From: a virus
IMG/VR virus record: IMGVR_UViG_3300005581_000084
Location: 1-29,997 of that record
Reading direction: 5' to 3' (one strand)
DNA length: 29,997 nucleotides
The position numbers and the translations under genes are program-made. Positions 20,397 through 29,092 of the stretch are shown in pieces; position 1 is the stretch's first letter, and every line of letters starts with the position of its first letter. Under the pieces are notes generated by a model. It did no database searches and was not told the origin of the DNA. It worked only from the letters and a program-made list of their open reading frames with translations.

Positions 20397-22724
20397 TTAT
20401 AGTCCAATTGTATCACTACTTCCGTTTAGGTTACGTCGAATGGCGTGTTGATATGCTTCGAAGTCTACAATCACCTGTGGTGGGAAACATACCCCCGTAT
20501 AGTAACCAAATAATGTGCTTCTACTCTGAGCGTCAATAAATATCGTTTCTCCTATTTGGGAATCAGGACTAATATTTATCGAACAATATCCATCACTAAA
20601 TGTTGTATCAGGAACCCCTGTTGTCAGGTCAAGTCGTCCGAAGTGTCTTGGGTTACCATTGACTTCAGTTATATTTCCGTGATAATAGAACCATCCATTT
20701 GTGGTGTCAATTTCAAAGTCGAACATATTTCCACCAAAGGTCCTCACCCAAGGCGTATCCCAAGTTCCATTCAAGTTGAGCCTAACGACCTCATCAAATG
20801 AGTTTCCGTTGAATGATGTTCCAGTGGCAACCATCCATATTTTTCCACCGATAATTTTTACTTTATAGGCGATTCCTGTATTGAACGCAGTCCCGATATT
20901 ACCGGCAAATGTAGCGTCAATAGCACCAGTAGTTGGGTTTATTTTCACAATTCTATTTCTACCAACACCAGCATATAATGTGAATGAACCAACCACCAAT
21001 AGGTCTCCATCGGGATGGAAGCACATATCAAAAATTTGACTATTGAAGTTGAAGCCCTGTATTATATTTCCATCGAGGTCTATTTGAGCCAAACGTGGAG
21101 CCCCGAATGCTCCCCATGTTAGAAAGTTTCCACCCACATACATAGTAAGTCCATCTTGGGATAATAATAATTTGTTCACCACAGCATTTGGTCTTGCGTT
21201 ATTATAGAATGTTGTATCGTAAGCACCTGTTTGGTCAAGTTTTATAATATTGTATCCTGTAAGGTTTGAGTATCGTCCAATATTACCCCCTGCGTATATG
21301 TATCCGTTATTGTCAAATTCCAATGTCCTTACATATTCATTGGTGAATAACTCTGAGAATTCAGGGTTGAATGTTGTGTCTATCAGTCCATTTGGTTGTA
21401 GTCGACATAATTTTGTAATATCGTAACCATTATAGGAGTAAAACTTACCTCCGACATAAACACTACTTCCACTAAATTTAGCCGTATGAACGTCTCTATC
21501 AAAACCACCACCTATTATCCACATTACTGGTGTTGGTGTCGGTGTTGGTGTTTCTGTTGGAGTGAATGATGGTGTTATAGACGGAGTTATTGTCGGGGTT
21601 ATTGTTGGAGTCGGAGAAGGACATACTACGACCCCTGAAACCACGCCAACGGGGTTTATTTCGAGTATAACCCCCAAGTATTCTGCGTATCCGACCGGTG
21701 CTGATATCGTGAGGTTATTATCGAGATATAGGTTTGTATTGTTTTGATATACAGGGTCCGTTCCGTATAAGGTGAGTGTTATTGTTCCTCCTCCTGAACA
21801 TAACATATTTAGGTTTCCATCGTAGGTTACCGAGAATGAATATTTCGGTATCGGACTCGTTGTTGGAGTTGGTGTTGGTGTTGGAGTTTCTGTTGGTGTC
21901 TGCGTGGGTGTTGGTGTCGGAGTGGATGAAGGACATACTACGACTCCTGAAACGACACCAGCGGGGTTTATTTCGAGTATAATACCCAAGTATTCTGCAT
22001 ATCCCACTGGCGCAGGTATGGTCAAGTTTATATCAAGGTATAAGTTCGTGTTATTTTGATATACCGAGTCGAGTCCGTATAGAGTCAAACTTATGGTCCC
22101 TGAACCTGAGCATAGGTTGGATAGGTCTCCGTCGTATTGAACGAGGAACGGGTATTTTGGTATTTGTGAAGTAGTTGGTGTAATTGTTGGTGTCACCGAC
22201 GGAGTTGGTGTTATCGTCGAGGTCGGTGTAGGCGATGGTGTTGTCGTTGGGGTCGGTGTTGGTATGTTCGGGGTCACCGATGGTGTCGGTGTTGGTGATA
22301 CCGGAACTTCGTCGTCTGATATAAAAATAAAATTAGCGTTGTCCTCATTATTTGAGGTCCATTGGTAATATGGATTCGGAACTGCGGGGTCCTCTACAAC
22401 CGCTCGTCCGTCCCATAACATTTGTCCCGATTGAGAGGGGTTGGTATTTCCGCTTGAGGTTTGTTCATAGACCTCAACCCAATATTGTCCGTCGTATTGG
22501 AAATATACTTGTGGTGGGAGTAATGATAAATTTGTAGTGGGTGCCTCGACGAATCGGAATTCGTCGTATCGGTCATTTATTAGGATGACCTCTGGTATAA
22601 AGTTTATCTGGTTTTTTGACTGAATATGAGTGAAACTAAATAGGTAATAAGGGTTCTGTATCGTCCTGTTGAGGGATACCGATAGTGATATATTATTTGT
22701 CTGTCCCTTTTTTATTAGTATCAT
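20397..22724 (-). CDS. Virion decoration protein: duplicated modules on Thr-Pro linkers plus delta-60 beta-propeller
   Basis: This 775-aa protein has a clear modular layout. Residues 1-140 resemble small virion proteins encoded near capsid genes in Bacteroidota phages (MILIKKGQTNNISLSVSLNR). Then come a Thr-Pro linker (142-186), a 75-residue module (190-265), a second linker (267-292), a near-copy of the module (294-369), a third linker (371-399) and a C-terminal domain (403-750) of delta-60/DUF5122-type repeats such as VGGKFYSYNG and YAGGNIGRYS, a beta-propeller. Such proteins may bind surface glycans or proteins. The propeller repeats vary in length and degree. It sits between the portal and the capsid genes, a site not expected for a tail fibre, so it may decorate the head. 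No signal peptide is seen. Confidence 0.8.
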   Translation of the reverse strand: MILIKKGQTNNISLSVSLNRTIQNPYYLFSFTHIQSKNQINFIPEVILINDRYDEFRFVEAPTTNLSLLPPQVYFQYDGQYWVEVYEQTSSGNTNPSQSGQMLWDGRAVVEDPAVPNPYYQWTSNNEDNANFIFISDDEVPVSPTPTPSVTPNIPTPTPTTTPSPTPTSTITPTPSVTPTITPTTSQIPKYPFLVQYDGDLSNLCSGSGTISLTLYGLDSVYQNNTNLYLDINLTIPAPVGYAEYLGIILEINPAGVVSGVVVCPSSTPTPTPTQTPTETPTPTPTPTTSPIPKYSFSVTYDGNLNMLCSGGGTITLTLYGTDPVYQNNTNLYLDNNLTISAPVGYAEYLGVILEINPVGVVSGVVVCPSPTPTITPTITPSITPSFTPTETPTPTPTPVMWIIGGGFDRDVHTAKFSGSSVYVGGKFYSYNGYDITKLCRLQPNGLIDTTFNPEFSELFTNEYVRTLEFDNNGYIYAGGNIGRYSNLTGYNIIKLDQTGAYDTTFYNNARPNAVVNKLLLSQDGLTMYVGGNFLTWGAFGAPRLAQIDLDGNIIQGFNFNSQIFDMCFHPDGDLLVVGSFTLYAGVGRNRIVKINPTTGAIDATFAGNIGTAFNTGIAYKVKIIGGKIWMVATGTSFNGNSFDEVVRLNLNGTWDTPWVRTFGGNMFDFEIDTTNGWFYYHGNITEVNGNPRHFGRLDLTTGVPDTTFSDGYCSINISPDSQIGETIFIDAQSRSTLFGYYTGVCFPPQVIVDFEAYQHAIRRNLNGSSDTIGL
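21520..22300 (-). repeat. Three Thr-Pro linkers and a duplicated 75-aa module
   Basis: GGTGTTGGT-like repeats on the plus strand at about 21526-21612, 21856-21922 and 22168-22300 encode Thr-Pro linkers. Between them lie two module copies (about 21617-21845 and 21929-22157) differing at few residues, a recent internal duplication. Confidence 0.8.
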
Positions 22725-22741
22725 ATTGGTCCAAGGCTAAT

Positions 22742-22769
22742 AAAGGGGGTCGGTTTCCCTTCCCCCTTT
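22742..22769. terminator. Hairpin between tube-like and propeller genes
   Basis: AAAGGGGG (22742-22749) pairs perfectly with CCCCCTTT (22762-22769) around a twelve-base loop. Only three T lie at the 3' end on the minus strand, so it may attenuate or protect mRNA rather than fully stop transcription. Confidence 0.5.
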
Positions 22770-22779
22770 GGTGTTTTTA

Positions 22780-23328
22780 TTATGGGTTGATGGTAAGACC
22801 ACTTACCACCGATGATAATGGTAAACCAAGTGGGTTCATAGGGTCGTTGGAGAAAAACGAAAGAGTGACCGAATATTGATTCGCATCACCAAAGCTCGTT
22901 CCTGTTACGCCGCTTCCCGCTGAAAGATATCCTCCTGCGAGTGCGTCTCCATCGATACCTCCGAGATACCAAATAGTTCCGTTGTTGTCCTCAACAAACG
23001 CTTTCAAGCCTCTATTCTGAGCCATTAGACGGACTTGGTCTCTTTTTTGAACATCCATTTTGTGGAAGTTCAGGAGTAAGTCCTGTTGGTAGAATAGGGT
23101 TCCGTTTTCTAATGAAGAATTGAAAGTTTCTGTCAAGGAACTGGTCTGTTTTTGAACATCGTATGTAAAAATGTTCCCCACACCGGTTAGTCCTGTAATA
23201 GCACTATCCACGTTGTAGGTTATGCCCGTTACGCTTCCCGCAACGAGGTATGCTTTGACAATTCCACCAACATTTGACGCACACGCCAAGTTGATAGAAG
23301 ATGTCTGAAAACACGCTGAATAACTCAT
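22780..23328 (-). CDS. Structural protein, possible tail tube or capsid-associated
   Basis: This 182-aa protein starts MSYSACFQTSSINLACASNV. It is beta-rich with a Gly/Ser/Thr-rich region (DALAGGYLSAGSGVTGTSFG) near the C-terminus followed by NQYSVTLSFFSNDPMNPL. Similar patterns occur in major structural proteins following the capsid gene in Bacteroidota phages, often tube or decoration proteins. The gene follows the capsid gene by 30 bases, and a hairpin follows its end. High expression is plausible because of the place next to the capsid gene. Confidence 0.6.
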   Translation of the reverse strand: MSYSACFQTSSINLACASNVGGIVKAYLVAGSVTGITYNVDSAITGLTGVGNIFTYDVQKQTSSLTETFNSSLENGTLFYQQDLLLNFHKMDVQKRDQVRLMAQNRGLKAFVEDNNGTIWYLGGIDGDALAGGYLSAGSGVTGTSFGDANQYSVTLSFFSNDPMNPLGLPLSSVVSGLTINP

Positions 23329-23358
23329 AGTTCCTTGTTTTTTTTATTGAGGTTTATT

Positions 23359-24312
23359 TTATGCTAAGCCGTTTGAAGCCCAGTTTGAAGGGAAAGGAAT
23401 TTGTGCTCCAATTTTGAAGTTACATCTTACTCTTACTTCGTCGTCGTTTCTGTCGTAAAACATTTCCAAACGCTCTGAGTCACTCATAAGGTCAGTTCCA
23501 ATTACCAATTGCGATTTTTTTCCACAAACAATTTGGTTGGTGCCGCTCATACCGGGTATCCCTACGACCTGAATATTGGTGCCAGGGTGAAAGGTGATAA
23601 ATTCCGTTCCAGCCGCTCTTGTTTCAGCACCAAAATTGTAGTAGTTAGCCGTTCTCAAGTCGATGGTGTATTTTCTGTATAATGCCATAGACATCATTAC
23701 AATAAGGTCGTCGTCCTCCTGAACTTTATCAGGTAGAGTTTGGATAAGTTGGTCCACGCAAGTCAACATCACACCAACCGCTGGAGTCGTTGCCGATACC
23801 ACGATATTTACGGGTTCTGAAGTTCCTGTGGAGAATAGAGAGTAGAATCCTTCGAAGCAGTCCGTGCCACCTGAAGCGACCAACTGAGCCTTCCATAATT
23901 TATCCTCTACGTATTTCTGGATTTGTTCCACTTTTAGTTTAGCAATTTGTTCCTCAAATGGAACTGACTCGTTGTATGAACCTGCGTTCAAGAATTGACC
24001 AGCCCAATAATTATTCAAATCAGCGGGACAAAGTGCCTCGTTGACCTTATAATTACAGACAGAAATATCTCTCTGCGTGAAAGTTGTTTGTCCGCTTGGA
24101 CTCCAACCACAACCGCCGTCCTGAACGTTCAAAGTTGATGTCAAAAGGTTGATAGCCTGTGTTCCTTTGATACCAGACTGAACATATCCAATTTCTGCGG
24201 TTTTCGCCTTTACAACGGCTTCCATAAGAAGAAGACCTCCTACTTGGTCCGTGTAGGTTTGTAGACCTGCAAGGTTGAAATTGAACTCGTGTTTTTTCAA
24301 GTTATTATTCAT
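23359..24312 (-). CDS. Major capsid protein
   Basis: This 317-aa protein is the best major capsid candidate: it lies directly after the scaffold-like gene and protease, has a capsid-like length, and includes N-terminal helices (VGGLLLMEAVVKAKTAEIGY), a long spine helix (EEQIAKLKVEQIQKYVEDKL) and a strand-rich C-terminal half with DDLIVMMSMALYRKYTIDLR and VGIPGMSGTNQIVCGKKSQL. The fold should be HK97-like. Several cysteines lie in the first half (CGWS, VCNYK, ALCPADL). The order protease, scaffold, capsid is usual. Confidence 0.85.
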   Translation of the reverse strand: MNNNLKKHEFNFNLAGLQTYTDQVGGLLLMEAVVKAKTAEIGYVQSGIKGTQAINLLTSTLNVQDGGCGWSPSGQTTFTQRDISVCNYKVNEALCPADLNNYWAGQFLNAGSYNESVPFEEQIAKLKVEQIQKYVEDKLWKAQLVASGGTDCFEGFYSLFSTGTSEPVNIVVSATTPAVGVMLTCVDQLIQTLPDKVQEDDDLIVMMSMALYRKYTIDLRTANYYNFGAETRAAGTEFITFHPGTNIQVVGIPGMSGTNQIVCGKKSQLVIGTDLMSDSERLEMFYDRNDDEVRVRCNFKIGAQIPFPSNWASNGLA

Positions 24313-24326
24313 TTTTTTTATTTTTT

Positions 24327-25079
24327 TTAGTTGTTTTGTTTATTTCTCAAAGATGCGATAAGTTCGAGTTTTGAGAATTTGTTTTTTTCCTCACTTTGTA
24401 GATATCCTCTGCGGTCAAATACTTTTTCACCCGCCGGTTCGTTAGCAATTTTTGTGAACTTTTCATTCATAATTCCTTGCTCTTTTTTCAGCTCTACAAT
24501 TTGTTGGGTTAGTTTCTCAAGAACCGATGCGAATTGACTCATCATTTCCTCAAGTGAACCTTCCCCTGTTTCGTCAGGTCTTTTCATTCCGGTGATGGTC
24601 CCTTCGGAATCAACAACAAATTCGATACCCGACTTTGTAGTATGAGACCCTTCAGGGGCTTGAACGAATTCACCAGCTTGGTCCTTGACGTAAAGTTTTT
24701 TACCGACTTCGAAGTCCCCGTCCGTTCCCACAATGGTTCCGTCGATGAGTTCTGCTTCGTCAAACTTTCTGAGTTCGGTCTCGTCAATATTTGAGTCCTC
24801 CGATATCTCGTCAACTGGTGTTCCCTCTGTGGAAATTTCCTCCACGTTGGTAACCAGTCCTGCTTCAACTTTTATCTTTTGTCCCATCTCGAGTTCGTAT
24901 TCTCCGTCTGAAATTGGTAATTGACCTTCAGGTGTAATAACATATACAGGGATACCCTCCATAAATTTTTCACCTTCAATTCTCAATTCTGTTCCTTCTT
25001 TGGTTCTGTATTCTCCGAACGCTTCGAATGACTTTCCGATAAGTTGTGCGATTTTTCTTTTTATTTCATTTCTTGTCAT
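24327..25079 (-). CDS. Capsid scaffolding-like protein
   Basis: This 250-aa protein has two repeated beta-hairpin units (EGQLPISDGEYELEMGQKIK and GDFEVGKKLYVKDQAGEFVQ), then a C-terminal coiled coil (LEEMMSQFASVLEKLTQQIV) with a charged tail. Scaffold proteins of Bacteroidota phages often show this layout: acidic hairpins followed by a coiled coil. It lies between the protease and the capsid gene, and would be cleaved or released on maturation. The conserved late element lies 25 bases before its ATG. Confidence 0.75.
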   Translation of the reverse strand: MTRNEIKRKIAQLIGKSFEAFGEYRTKEGTELRIEGEKFMEGIPVYVITPEGQLPISDGEYELEMGQKIKVEAGLVTNVEEISTEGTPVDEISEDSNIDETELRKFDEAELIDGTIVGTDGDFEVGKKLYVKDQAGEFVQAPEGSHTTKSGIEFVVDSEGTITGMKRPDETGEGSLEEMMSQFASVLEKLTQQIVELKKEQGIMNEKFTKIANEPAGEKVFDRRGYLQSEEKNKFSKLELIASLRNKQNN

Positions 25080-25103
25080 AGAAATAGAAGTTTTTATTGG
25101 TTT

Positions 25104-25118
25104 ATACCGATAAGTATA
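25104..25118 (-). promoter_or_regulatory. Late-gene element TATACTTAYCNNTAT, copy at scaffold gene
   Basis: The minus strand reads TATACTTATCGGTAT, about 25 bases before the scaffold ATG, in the gap after the protease gene. Confidence 0.5.
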
Positions 25119-25124
25119 GTTGTA

Positions 25125-26882
25125 TCAAGAAAATACCACTCTCTCGTTGAAATATCCCTCAATGGAATATCCCCTATACTTACCCTGTTTTATATCCTCC
25201 CAAAATTTCCTGTTTTTTACCTTCATCGTGACGACCCAAGTTCCCGTCGGGTATTCAAGTCCAAGTGAGTAGGACTTATCTACTTTGGGGTCATCGACCA
25301 ACCACGACTCGGTTACGAATGTATCGGGTGCAGGAATTTCTGAATGGTTTATATTTGTTTGGTCCGTTTTTTTGGACTCCATAAATTTTTCTGATAATAC
25401 TTTGGTTGTGTCTTGAGAGAAAAATACGTAGTATAATTCCTCTGTAATTGGGTTCCTTCTTATTATCATTCGGTTTGGTATAATAGCCGCTCCCGTTATT
25501 TCCATTTTATCGTCGTCGTATGAGAACCCGTATTTAGTTCCTTCCTCTGAAAACCCCGTAGGGACTCCTGATATGGATACCCCCGACCCTGCGCAGTCCC
25601 AACACATTTCCTCTGGTATGCAATTCGGAACGTCGACCCCGTCTTTTTCTTTGGTTCCGTAAGCAACATATCCGTCTTGACAGGGGTTGTCGTATAACAT
25701 ATCCTCATCAACTCCCATTTCCTTACGTATCTCCTCGAGTTTTTTCTGTGCCCACTCTATACCTTCATCTGAACCCCAACCTTCCCAAGCAACGTATCCT
25801 CTATCCTTCCAAGGCGTTCCCTCAAACTCGGGAGCAATTTCTGAGTTTTTTTTGTGTCGTGCGAAGGACGCCATTCGTGCGATGGTATCTACGGATATCG
25901 GCTCTCTATTACAGAGTTGGTTAGCCCTGGCTAAACCTGTTCTCTCCATTCCGTCTACTTCGTCTCGTCCGTATTTTTCTATCCATCCTAATACTTTACA
26001 CGCTGAATCGGAGGCTGACTGAGGGTAGTCGTTATAGGACTGAAATTCGTGTGTCTCACACGCCATATATCCTATGTAGTCCCCGACCTTATGTTCGTGG
26101 TATCCCTCACATCCAAGTAGTTGACCGAATTTGAGTGCGTCCTCCTTACTTGAGAATAGTGGTTGTCCATCTATCATAGCGAGTATTCCGAATCGTTCCT
26201 CCACCAAAATTGCTCTCTGTTGGACTTGTGTTGATGGTTGGTTCCACGCAGGGCTTCCCTCCTCAAGAGGTCTCTGGCGTCCTGTAATAGGTCCTGCGGG
26301 TCTATAAACCACCTTCATCCATAGATGACGGCAGTTATATGAACCACGCCACGTAAAAATATCATAACAACCAAATTGGTCGTTAGCGCAGTCCTCCGTC
26401 ATTTTACGGATATCCTCAATTCTGAATACTCTATCGTATCGTATCATCTCACGACAAAAGTCCCTTGAGGTTGGTATTATAGTATCTCCTTGAGCTTGGG
26501 GGTTTTTGATGTATTTGTATCTTACTCGTCTGTTCGGTAAGTCCGCCATCGATGGTTGGTTCGGTTCAGCGGTTACCGCTCCTTCGAATAATTTTAGTTC
26601 CTGTTCCAACGAAATGACTGGTTCGATGGACTCTATAACCCATCCCATCATTTCCATTATACCTGTTGGGGTTCCGAGTTGGTTGATACTTTTCGCTAAC
26701 CCAACTTGTTCCTCCATCTCAAACATTTCACCGATAAAGGTGAGGTCCGTTGGGGGTAGTGTAGGGTCGTCCTCTGTGAATGTGAGAAAGTTTGACTCGT
26801 GGGCTGGTTTGTCCACTAAAGCGATAGCGTCGACTCCTCCTTCTATTGACTCGGGGTCGAGGAATAACTCGATAATTTTCAT
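25125..26882 (-). CDS. XkdF-type prohead protease with inserted domains
   Basis: This 585-aa protein begins with the XkdF-type signature GVDAIALVDKPAHESNF (residues 16-32) and ends with the matching half of the fold: AAIIPNRMIIRRN, then SWLVDDPKVDKSYSLGLEYP, then YRGYSIEGYF. Between them lie about 390 residues of extra sequence: a Cys/Trp-rich block with SRDFCREMIRYDRVFRIEDI and GSYNCRHLWMKVVY, a second block with ARANQLCNREPISVDTIARM and YVAWEGWGSDEGIEWAQKKL, and NPCQDGYVAYGT. These are short domains known from phage head proteins. The enzyme should trim scaffold and capsid during maturation. XkdF proteins usually lack so many inserts. The catalytic residues cannot be named with confidence. 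Confidence 0.8.
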   Translation of the reverse strand: MKIIELFLDPESIEGGVDAIALVDKPAHESNFLTFTEDDPTLPPTDLTFIGEMFEMEEQVGLAKSINQLGTPTGIMEMMGWVIESIEPVISLEQELKLFEGAVTAEPNQPSMADLPNRRVRYKYIKNPQAQGDTIIPTSRDFCREMIRYDRVFRIEDIRKMTEDCANDQFGCYDIFTWRGSYNCRHLWMKVVYRPAGPITGRQRPLEEGSPAWNQPSTQVQQRAILVEERFGILAMIDGQPLFSSKEDALKFGQLLGCEGYHEHKVGDYIGYMACETHEFQSYNDYPQSASDSACKVLGWIEKYGRDEVDGMERTGLARANQLCNREPISVDTIARMASFARHKKNSEIAPEFEGTPWKDRGYVAWEGWGSDEGIEWAQKKLEEIRKEMGVDEDMLYDNPCQDGYVAYGTKEKDGVDVPNCIPEEMCWDCAGSGVSISGVPTGFSEEGTKYGFSYDDDKMEITGAAIIPNRMIIRRNPITEELYYVFFSQDTTKVLSEKFMESKKTDQTNINHSEIPAPDTFVTESWLVDDPKVDKSYSLGLEYPTGTWVVTMKVKNRKFWEDIKQGKYRGYSIEGYFNERVVFS

Positions 26883-26911
26883 ATCGATAAGTATATTTTT
26901 TTTATACTTAT
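26881..26911. promoter_or_regulatory. Late-gene element within a perfect inverted repeat, protease gene
   Basis: The minus strand reads TATACTTATCGATAT (26895-26881), running into the protease ATG. It is half of a perfect inverted repeat ATAAGTATA / TATACTTAT (26887-26895 and 26903-26911) with a seven-base T loop that overlaps the stop of the tape measure gene. Confidence 0.55.
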
Positions 26912-29067
26912 ACCAACGACCTACTTTTCACCTGTCTGTCGAGTTGTAGTTGGTTTGATGCTTGAGATGCAACCACGTAGGCTCTCACTGGTGTTTGGTT
27001 CCTACTCTTTACCCCTGCGATGAGTTCCATTTGAGCCATATCCACTCCGTTTTGTTGTAGTCCTCCCTGAAATTTAGCCCCTCCTCCAAGTTGATTCATA
27101 AGGTCCAAAGTCGGACGGAACATAGCGGTGCTTCTGGCGTTTATTACGCTCTCTCCGTTTGATAACATTGCAGGGATATTGTCGGTGGTTATTCCTCCCA
27201 TTCCTGATACGATACCTCCCGTTCCAAAGGTTGGTTTTGGTATGTTGTCGTTGACTGACATAATTTCCGAAACCTGTTTTAGTCCAAGTGCAATAGCAGC
27301 ACCCGCAGCTGCAACTCCGAGAACGGGTCCTATTCCAGGTATCCCCGCAACGGACTTGTAGGCTTCCGTGGCGGATAGGTAGGTGTTTATGGTCGCTTGA
27401 GCAACAGCAGCGACTTTACCGATAGCCGTGGTCTCCCCTGCGGCTTGTGCGATGAGTCCGAGTGAGTCCGCTTGTCGTCGTAGTTGTTCTCTTTCAATTT
27501 GTTCCTCCTGAGCAGCGGCATCGAGTTTCGCTTTTGTTACGTTTTTTGTCAGTTGAATTTCTGCGTCAGCGTATGTGGCTTTTATGAGTTGTAGTTGAGC
27601 AGCTGAGGCTCCTGACTTTTCAGCCATAGCAATTTCCAACCTCATTTTTTCATTCAACAGACGTATAGTGTTATCGAGGTCGTCCTCTGATAATTGTGCA
27701 AGGTTTTCATATTTCATCTTATCGAGTTCGATAAGAGAATTTATGTTAGCAAGTTCCCTGTTCAGTGCACTCTGAATGTCCGCTTCTTTTTTCGCTTGGT
27801 CCGCCTTGAATTTAGCATCTTGGTCTGCGGCTCTCTTATTCTCAATTTCTGCAATTTTTTGTTGAGTTTTTTCTACAACTTTTAGGATAAGTTCCTGACC
27901 TTTTAGGGCACTTACATTCAAACTTTTTATTTGTTCAATTTGTGCTTCCTCTTGGTTTTTGAGTTGTTGTATTTGTCGGTCGTAGTCGTTCTCAATGAGT
28001 TCGATGTTTAGGTTTTTTTCAAAGTCAGCCGCTTCTTTGGCTTTTCGTAGTTTTTCTTTTCTACGTTCCTCCGCCTCTTGCGACCTTCTTTGTCTTTCCG
28101 TATCTTGTTCCTTTTCGTCCGCTGCAACTTCCCTCAATAACGCCTGTTCCGCCTTGATGTTTTTCCTTCTTACTGCGGACTGGTTTTGTTGGGTGTTGTA
28201 TAGAGAAATTAGAGCCTGTTCCTCCTCATCGAGTAATTGAGTCGACTTACCCTGTTGTTTTATTTGTTCACGAATGTTAGCAAGTCGTTTTTTAGCGAGG
28301 TTTGTTTCCTTCGCCGCTAAGTCCTCCTCACTCTTTTTCACCTTTTGTAGTGCCTCTTGTCTCTCCCCCAATGACTTATTGGTATCCGATATAATTTCTC
28401 GTGCCTCTGCGAGTTGTTTGTTTTGTTTCGCCCTCTCAACGTTGAGGTCTCCCTCGGCTTCCTCAACTTCGTTTATAGCACGTGCGAGGTCACGTGCGTC
28501 GGCACTCGCCTTTGAAAATTGGTCAAACCCAAGTGCGGAAAGTCCTCTCTGAACGAGTTCAAGTCCTTTTAGGATCCCATCTACCAAAACCAATGCAATT
28601 TCTTGTAGGAGTCGAATTACGGGGTTCAGGACTCCTGATAATGCACCCATTACCTCCTTGAGTTTGAACGCCCCTTCCTCCGTTGAGGTCAGTGCTTTGT
28701 ATAGGGTGGTGAATATTAGTGCAATAGCGGCAATAGCAGCCCCGATTGGGTTAGCAATAAGGGTCATAAACGCCTTACCGAGTCCCATCACCCCTTGTAT
28801 AGCCTGTCCTACGGGACCTGGTATTCCTTGTAGTTTTTCCGAGAAGGACATCGTCGAGGCTTGAGCCTCGTCGAGTGCCCCTTTACTCTTTTTCAATTCG
28901 GTCTGTAATCCTTTGAATTCCTCCGAACCGAGTGTTGCTCCTTTTAGTTTGGTTTCTAATTGTCCAACCGATTGGGATATATCCTTTATGTTGTCCGCAC
29001 TTTTCTCAATAACCTCCCCGTTTTCGGTGACGAATTTGAGTTTATAAACTAATTCCTTTTGAGCCAT
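26908..29067 (-). CDS. Tail tape measure protein
   Basis: This 719-aa protein shows the usual tape measure layout: an N-terminal strand-helix segment (MAQKELVYKLKFVTENGEVI), a hydrophobic helical region (NPIGAAIAAIALIFTTLYKA, near residues 107-126), a long charged coiled coil (about 190-540, with many Lys, Glu, Gln and Arg) and a Gly/Ala-rich hydrophobic region (GIPGIGPVLGVAAAGAAIAL). The protein sets tail length and is ejected with the DNA. At about 720 residues it predicts a tail of roughly 100 nm by the usual 1.5 angstrom per residue rule. This supports siphovirus morphology. It lies between the baseplate-like gene and the protease, an unusual place next to head genes. Confidence 0.85.
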   Translation of the reverse strand: MAQKELVYKLKFVTENGEVIEKSADNIKDISQSVGQLETKLKGATLGSEEFKGLQTELKKSKGALDEAQASTMSFSEKLQGIPGPVGQAIQGVMGLGKAFMTLIANPIGAAIAAIALIFTTLYKALTSTEEGAFKLKEVMGALSGVLNPVIRLLQEIALVLVDGILKGLELVQRGLSALGFDQFSKASADARDLARAINEVEEAEGDLNVERAKQNKQLAEAREIISDTNKSLGERQEALQKVKKSEEDLAAKETNLAKKRLANIREQIKQQGKSTQLLDEEEQALISLYNTQQNQSAVRRKNIKAEQALLREVAADEKEQDTERQRRSQEAEERRKEKLRKAKEAADFEKNLNIELIENDYDRQIQQLKNQEEAQIEQIKSLNVSALKGQELILKVVEKTQQKIAEIENKRAADQDAKFKADQAKKEADIQSALNRELANINSLIELDKMKYENLAQLSEDDLDNTIRLLNEKMRLEIAMAEKSGASAAQLQLIKATYADAEIQLTKNVTKAKLDAAAQEEQIEREQLRRQADSLGLIAQAAGETTAIGKVAAVAQATINTYLSATEAYKSVAGIPGIGPVLGVAAAGAAIALGLKQVSEIMSVNDNIPKPTFGTGGIVSGMGGITTDNIPAMLSNGESVINARSTAMFRPTLDLMNQLGGGAKFQGGLQQNGVDMAQMELIAGVKSRNQTPVRAYVVASQASNQLQLDRQVKSRSLV

Positions 29068-29080
29068 AGGTTCTTTATTG

Positions 29081-29088
29081 TAAGTATA
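29081..29088 (-). promoter_or_regulatory. Partial late-gene element at tape measure gene
   Basis: The minus strand reads TATACTTA followed by CAATAAAG, matching the first half of the shared 15-base element but not its end. It lies 13 bases before the tape measure ATG. Confidence 0.35.
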
Positions 29089-29092
29089 ATTT

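Noticed and set aside
21520-22300. CRISPR-like array in the repeated region
   Set aside because: The repeats are in frame and encode Thr-Pro linkers and duplicated modules; spacers are not unique and repeats are not constant.
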